DNA from: Psoroptes ovis
Taxonomy: Eukaryota; Arthropoda; Arachnida; Sarcoptiformes; Psoroptidae
Direction: 5' to 3'
DNA: 64,000 bases
NCBI GenBank assembly: GCA_002943765.1
Contig: PQWQ01000019.1
Coordinates: 124,001 to 188,000 of the forward strand
Shown here: positions 60,161-64,000 of the stretch, piece after piece
Layout of the letters: each line of letters starts with the position of its first letter
How positions within the stretch are numbered: position 1 is the stretch's first letter
Position numbers and translations under genes: made by a program
Notes under the pieces: model-generated
The model's database searches: none
What the model saw: the letters and a program-made list of their open reading frames with translations, nothing else
What the model was told of the DNA's origin: nothing

Positions 60161-62839
60161 TTTGGTTGATTTAATTTAATTTTAATTATTATTATCATAG
60201 ACAATGTCAAACTCTGGATCGGTGGGAAAATTTTCGAAGAAAATTTCTGATAATTGAAACAATTTGTCCCCAGGCAATGGATGATTGATTGATTGACTGA
60301 TTGTTTGCTTGAAAAATGACAAAGATTCTTTGTGTTTTTTTGAATTTTCACAAAGTTTTTCTTTGATTTTCTATGATATTCAAGTTTTGGCAAATTCAAA
60401 CGGTTGTTACAAGTGTTTTGGACACAAATAATTCACTTAATGATTGATTGATTGATTGATCGATAGATTGATTGATATAAATCAAATCAATCAAATTCAA
60501 ATCTGATCAATGAATATCTTGACATTCACAAAGAGAAATTTAGAAGAAAACAATTGAATTTCATTTGTGATTGAATACAAACAAATTGTTTCAAATGTCA
60601 ATCATTTTAATCACTTTTGATACATTGATTTATCGTCGTTTTGTTTTTCATTCAATTTTAAATAATCCAAAACACAAAAAAAAACAAAAATTCAATTGTC
60701 CAATAGATTATAATCATCAATTGTTGTTGTTGTTCGGTCACTGCAGCAGCCACAAACTATGGCGATAATGATGTATTATATTCACATGTATATTCACATG
60801 TGTTTCCACATTGAAGATTTGAAGATCTCTAAATTTTCGAAAATTTCAAAAATTTGACCGATTCGTTTTTTGAAATTTTGTGGCATATTTCGCTTCGAAA
60901 AATTTGATATGATTGATTTGGAAATTGAACCGGATCAAATTGCACTGTACCATATGAGATGATCATCATTCATTCATTCAATTATTCAATCATTCATTTA
61001 TTCAAATCATAAACACTGAACCGTTGGATGTTTTGCTATGTTTTTCACAGGTTGATTGGTCAAAGAAAAATTTGAAATGAATGAAATTGAAATTGATAAA
61101 ATTGAAAATTGCATTGGGCGTACATTGTTAAGCATACATATGCATTCAACCCTTTTCAGACATGATGATCATTGATTTGAAATGATGATTTCAATTTTTC
61201 CCGGATATTTTTTCAATGATGGATTAATGATTTGTATTTTGTTTCATTTCATTTCTCGAATGTTTGAAATGGTTTAACAATTTCAAAAATGATGATGATC
61301 ATCATCATCATCAACAGTAGGATCAGCTGTTTTTATTGGTCATCAAACGAGAAAAAACATAAAAAACAATTGAACATTTTATTAATCGTTTGTTGAGGAT
61401 GATTATTATTTTGTTTAATGATTTTGATGATTGTTTGTCGGATCAAATCGAATCGAATCGGATCGAATCGAATGTTTTTCGCTAATTTTCAATTGTCCGA
61501 TCAATGATTGATCAATCAATGACTGATCAATTGTTTTGTATGTTTGTTTGTTTGTTGCTTAATGGTTAAAAGGTTGATTTAAGGTAGTTTTTGTTTCAAA
61601 TGATGCTGATGATGGCGAAGATCACGAAATTAGATTTCAACCATTATCAATCAATGGTTATTGTCGAAGCAAAATGATTTTGTCGAAGAAGATTTGAAAC
61701 AAAATTGAATTTTATTTTATTTTTGGCACAAGTAAAATTGAATCCAATTGAATTTGTACACTTTTTGTTGAATGAATGACCAGTAAATCATCAGATGACC
61801 ATAATCATCATGTCTGAAATGGTAATAAATGACCAGAGAAAAAAAAAGCAAAAAAGCGTAACAATCGATGCAAATTTCAAGATGGTCAAATTTGAAGAGG
61901 ATGAAAATAATGACAAGTACAACGAATCGAACAAAACAAAACACTTGTCAAAACAAAATACTTGTCAAAATGCTATTTTGAAGATCGAAAGGTGTTTTTG
62001 AATATGGTGAAGATCACCTGACGATGACCTAAGGTGTTGTTCGAACTTATGAATGCATAAACAATCGTCGTCGACCTAAGGTGTTTGATCATCAAAAAAA
62101 AAAAAAAATCGAATTAAATTAATTCAAAAAATTTGTTTTTCAAATATTTAAAACACATGATCATGTTTCAAGCATTTTGATTAATCAAACATTTGTGTTT
62201 CGAATGTTTTTCTTAAGGAAGAAGCTTTTTGACGAATTTTTGAAGCTAAGAAGACATGGCCTGATTGCTTTGATTGGCCCTTTGAAGTGATGATGGACGA
62301 TTTGAAGATGTGTTCGAGGATGTTTTTGAATATTTATTATTCGAAAAAGGTGATAAACGGGATTTAACGAGATGAATCAAGTTTTAAAGATTAATTCCTT
62401 TTTGAAAATTTTCCTTGAAAAACATTTAAATGATTGAATCACTGTCAATCCACAGACTTCAGGACAGATTCTTACACACAAAAATCATTGAATGACGATC
62501 TTCGTGGTTCATTCGGTCATTCGAAAAAAAATACATGGCCGTCATAATTTTCCGTGCAGCTGATTGAATTTTTGAATATAATTGATGTTTTCAATGATTC
62601 AAATTTTTCGAATAATGAAAGTATTTTTATTTTCCAACTTTTTCATTTTATTCCATTTCAAATTGCCAGAAAGGGGCAAAAAACATATTCGTTCATTTTC
62701 ATTTGTATTCAAATAGATGTGTTTTTGAATATGTGAAAAAAGAGAGCAACGTAGTTATGTGGTGGTGGCTTTGGGCACACAGACAGAAAAAAAATTTCAG
62801 TTTCTTTGCTTTTTTTTTTCATTGCAGAAATGTAACAAG
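60161..62839. other. Non-coding region upstream of the repeat-protein gene
   Basis: 2.7 kb, AT-rich. It includes GATT repeats near 60440-60475, a GAT/ATC palindrome near 61289-61312, and AATCG repeats near 61443-61470. Short weak open frames (for instance around 62246-62360) have no start context or family likeness. I support no gene here. Confidence 0.45.
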
Positions 62840-62841
62840 TA

Positions 62842-62921
62842 TTAGGTTGTCCGAAAAGTTTCGGCCGATTTTCTAATTATTTTCTACGATATAATCGGCA
62901 AAAACTTTCCGGACAACCTAA
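62842..62921. mobile_element. Miniature mariner-type inverted-repeat element 1
   Basis: An 80-bp element with TA on both sides (62840-62841, 62922-62923). Its ends read TTAGGTTGTCCG and CGGACAACCTAA. The two arms match at 26 of 29 positions by eye, leaving only about 22 bp between them. TTAGGTTG... ends and TA duplications are typical of mariner transposons. It encodes nothing, so it is a MITE-like remnant or non-autonomous copy. Confidence 0.8.
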
Positions 62922-62923
62922 TA

Positions 62924-63516
62924 TGTATTATGTGCAGTTTGTAACACAGAGAGAGAACGTTTGTGTTCGTATTTTCATTTTTTGTTCCAGAAACAGATAT
63001 TTTTTTGAAGAAAATGAGAGTCAATCGATATAGCGTAACGACATTTGTGGGAAACGAATAGGATCGAACCCGATCGAACCAATTTCCTTCTTTTTTCGAA
63101 CGTTTTTTTGCTTTCTGGCGTTCGATTTTGGTTCGATTTATTTGGTTCGAAAATTTTCTGGTCCGAAATATCAGATCAGATAATATTCATAGATTTTCCC
63201 TTGATTTTGCTTTCAAAAATCCCCAAAAGTCCAATGTCTAACCAGATTATTAGACGAATTATGAATAATATGCATCGATTAAGTCGTGAATCGACATGAT
63301 TGAATTGAAATTTTCAAAGAATTTCAATGAAAAAAGGTAAAAATTTGAATTTAAAAATTGAAATTGATCGTGTTGTTTACACCAACAAACACAAATTTGG
63401 TCATTATTATCATGTTAAATTTTATTTTATTTTTCATGTAGATATCAGCCAAAAATTTTGAAAACTTGGTTCAAAAAAAATTTATTTCCCCGTTCTGAAA
63501 AAAATGAAATTCTAAA
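62924..63516. other. Non-coding, between the two miniature mariner-type elements
   Basis: About 590 bp with several GGTTCGA/GATCGAACC words near 63060-63160. A short open frame (63045-63299) has no recognisable features. No gene is supported. Confidence 0.4.
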
Positions 63517-63518
63517 TA

Positions 63519-63590
63519 TTGGGTTGTCCGATAAGTTCTTGCCGTTTTTTCCGATTTTTTCCAGGCCGATAAACTTATCGGACATCCCAA
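63519..63590. mobile_element. Miniature mariner-type inverted-repeat element 2
   Basis: A 72-bp element flanked by TA (63517-63518, 63591-63592), with ends TTGGGTTGTCCG and CGGACATCCCAA. The outer arms agree at 18 of 19 positions. It is related to, but distinct from, the element 600 bp to the left (same GGTTGTCCGA core, different outer bases). Non-coding. Confidence 0.78.
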
Positions 63591-63592
63591 TA

Positions 63593-64000
63593 TATAATAT
63601 TATTGGCTATCTGATGATATATTTATTTTAATATTGGGCAGGTAAAAATAAGTAAATGGTGAGTATCATATAATTTTAATGAATAAATGAAAAAATTTTC
63701 ATTTATTTGTCCTATGAAAATATTAGATGAATGGAATGGAATGAATAATACATTTGATCACATTTTCGATGAAATATTTAAAACTAGTATTTTTTCAAAA
63801 ATCTTTTGTATTTTTTTTGTCGAAGAAATTCAAGTCTCATCTTAGCCGTATCATTATTAGTAGTGTTGTGATTATTATTATCATCATTACAGATATTTGA
63901 ATATTTAAATATGTGAAAAGTGAAACAATTTTTTCTACCTTTTAACTTTGTTGCAGTATTATCCACATTATTATTAGTATCAACATATTACAATCATCAT
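63593..64000. other. Non-coding right edge
   Basis: AT-rich sequence with ATT repeats. No gene or repeat family member is recognised before the window ends. Confidence 0.4.

Noticed and set aside
62200..62400. Possible coding remnant (short frame with Trp, Cys and Met codons)
   Set aside because: No ATG context, no splice sites, no recognisable domain; too short to support.
1..64000. tRNA, rRNA, CRISPR or bacterial-type operon features
   Set aside because: No tRNA B-box-like GGTTCGANTCC element in a foldable context, no spaced repeats, and all genes are eukaryotic with introns.

Overview
The window is nuclear DNA of a compact, strongly AT-rich eukaryote. Its genes have many short GT-AG introns (mostly about 60-85 nt), and the proteins carry long Asn, Gln, Asp and Ser runs encoded by TGA/TAA/CAA-type trinucleotide repeats. 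The protein families are animal ones: POC1, RXYLT1, CISD3, FAM162, an M13 neprilysin-like peptidase, CNOT11, UPF2, PRPF38A. A small arthropod fits best, and an astigmatid mite (Dermatophagoides-like) is my best guess. The species is inferred from style and was not tested.

Layout. 793-6254 (-): a giant Gln/Asn-rich AT-hook and C2H2 zinc-finger protein, split by a one-base frameshift near 3114. 6.3-11.9 kb: non-coding and microsatellite-rich. 11.9-24.7 kb: a dense block of phosducin-like protein (+), MIX23/CCDC58 (+), FAM162/UPF0389 (-), POC1 (+), RXYLT1 (-), PIP4K2 (+), CISD3 (-) and NOM1 (+). 25.1-38.1 kb (-): a 12-coding-exon M13 metallopeptidase. Its eighth coding intron holds a complete, apparently young Ty3/gypsy-type retroelement (25929-33046) with a gag-pol-env reading frame that has no internal stop. 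38.1-43.7 kb: a long non-coding gap with splice-site-like signals. 43.7-55.4 kb: PRPF38A (+), CNOT11 (-), UPF2 (+) and IMP4 (-). 57.3-60.2 kb (-): a repeat-rich Asn/Gln/Pro/Gly protein with a short, probably signal-bearing first exon. 60.2-64.0 kb: non-coding, with two tiny mariner-type inverted-repeat elements.

Most genes are housekeeping. They serve RNA processing and ribosome assembly (PRPF38A, UPF2, CNOT11, IMP4, NOM1), mitochondria (MIX23, FAM162, CISD3), centrioles (POC1), phosphoinositide signalling (PIP4K2), dystroglycan glycosylation (RXYLT1) and G-protein/chaperonin biology (phosducin-like). They are neighbours, not an operon. Divergent pairs share short upstream regions, and three of those regions carry a CTCF-like AGRTGGCGC core. 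Exon boundaries given here were read from splice consensus, conservation of the protein families as remembered, and reading-phase continuity; no alignment was run.
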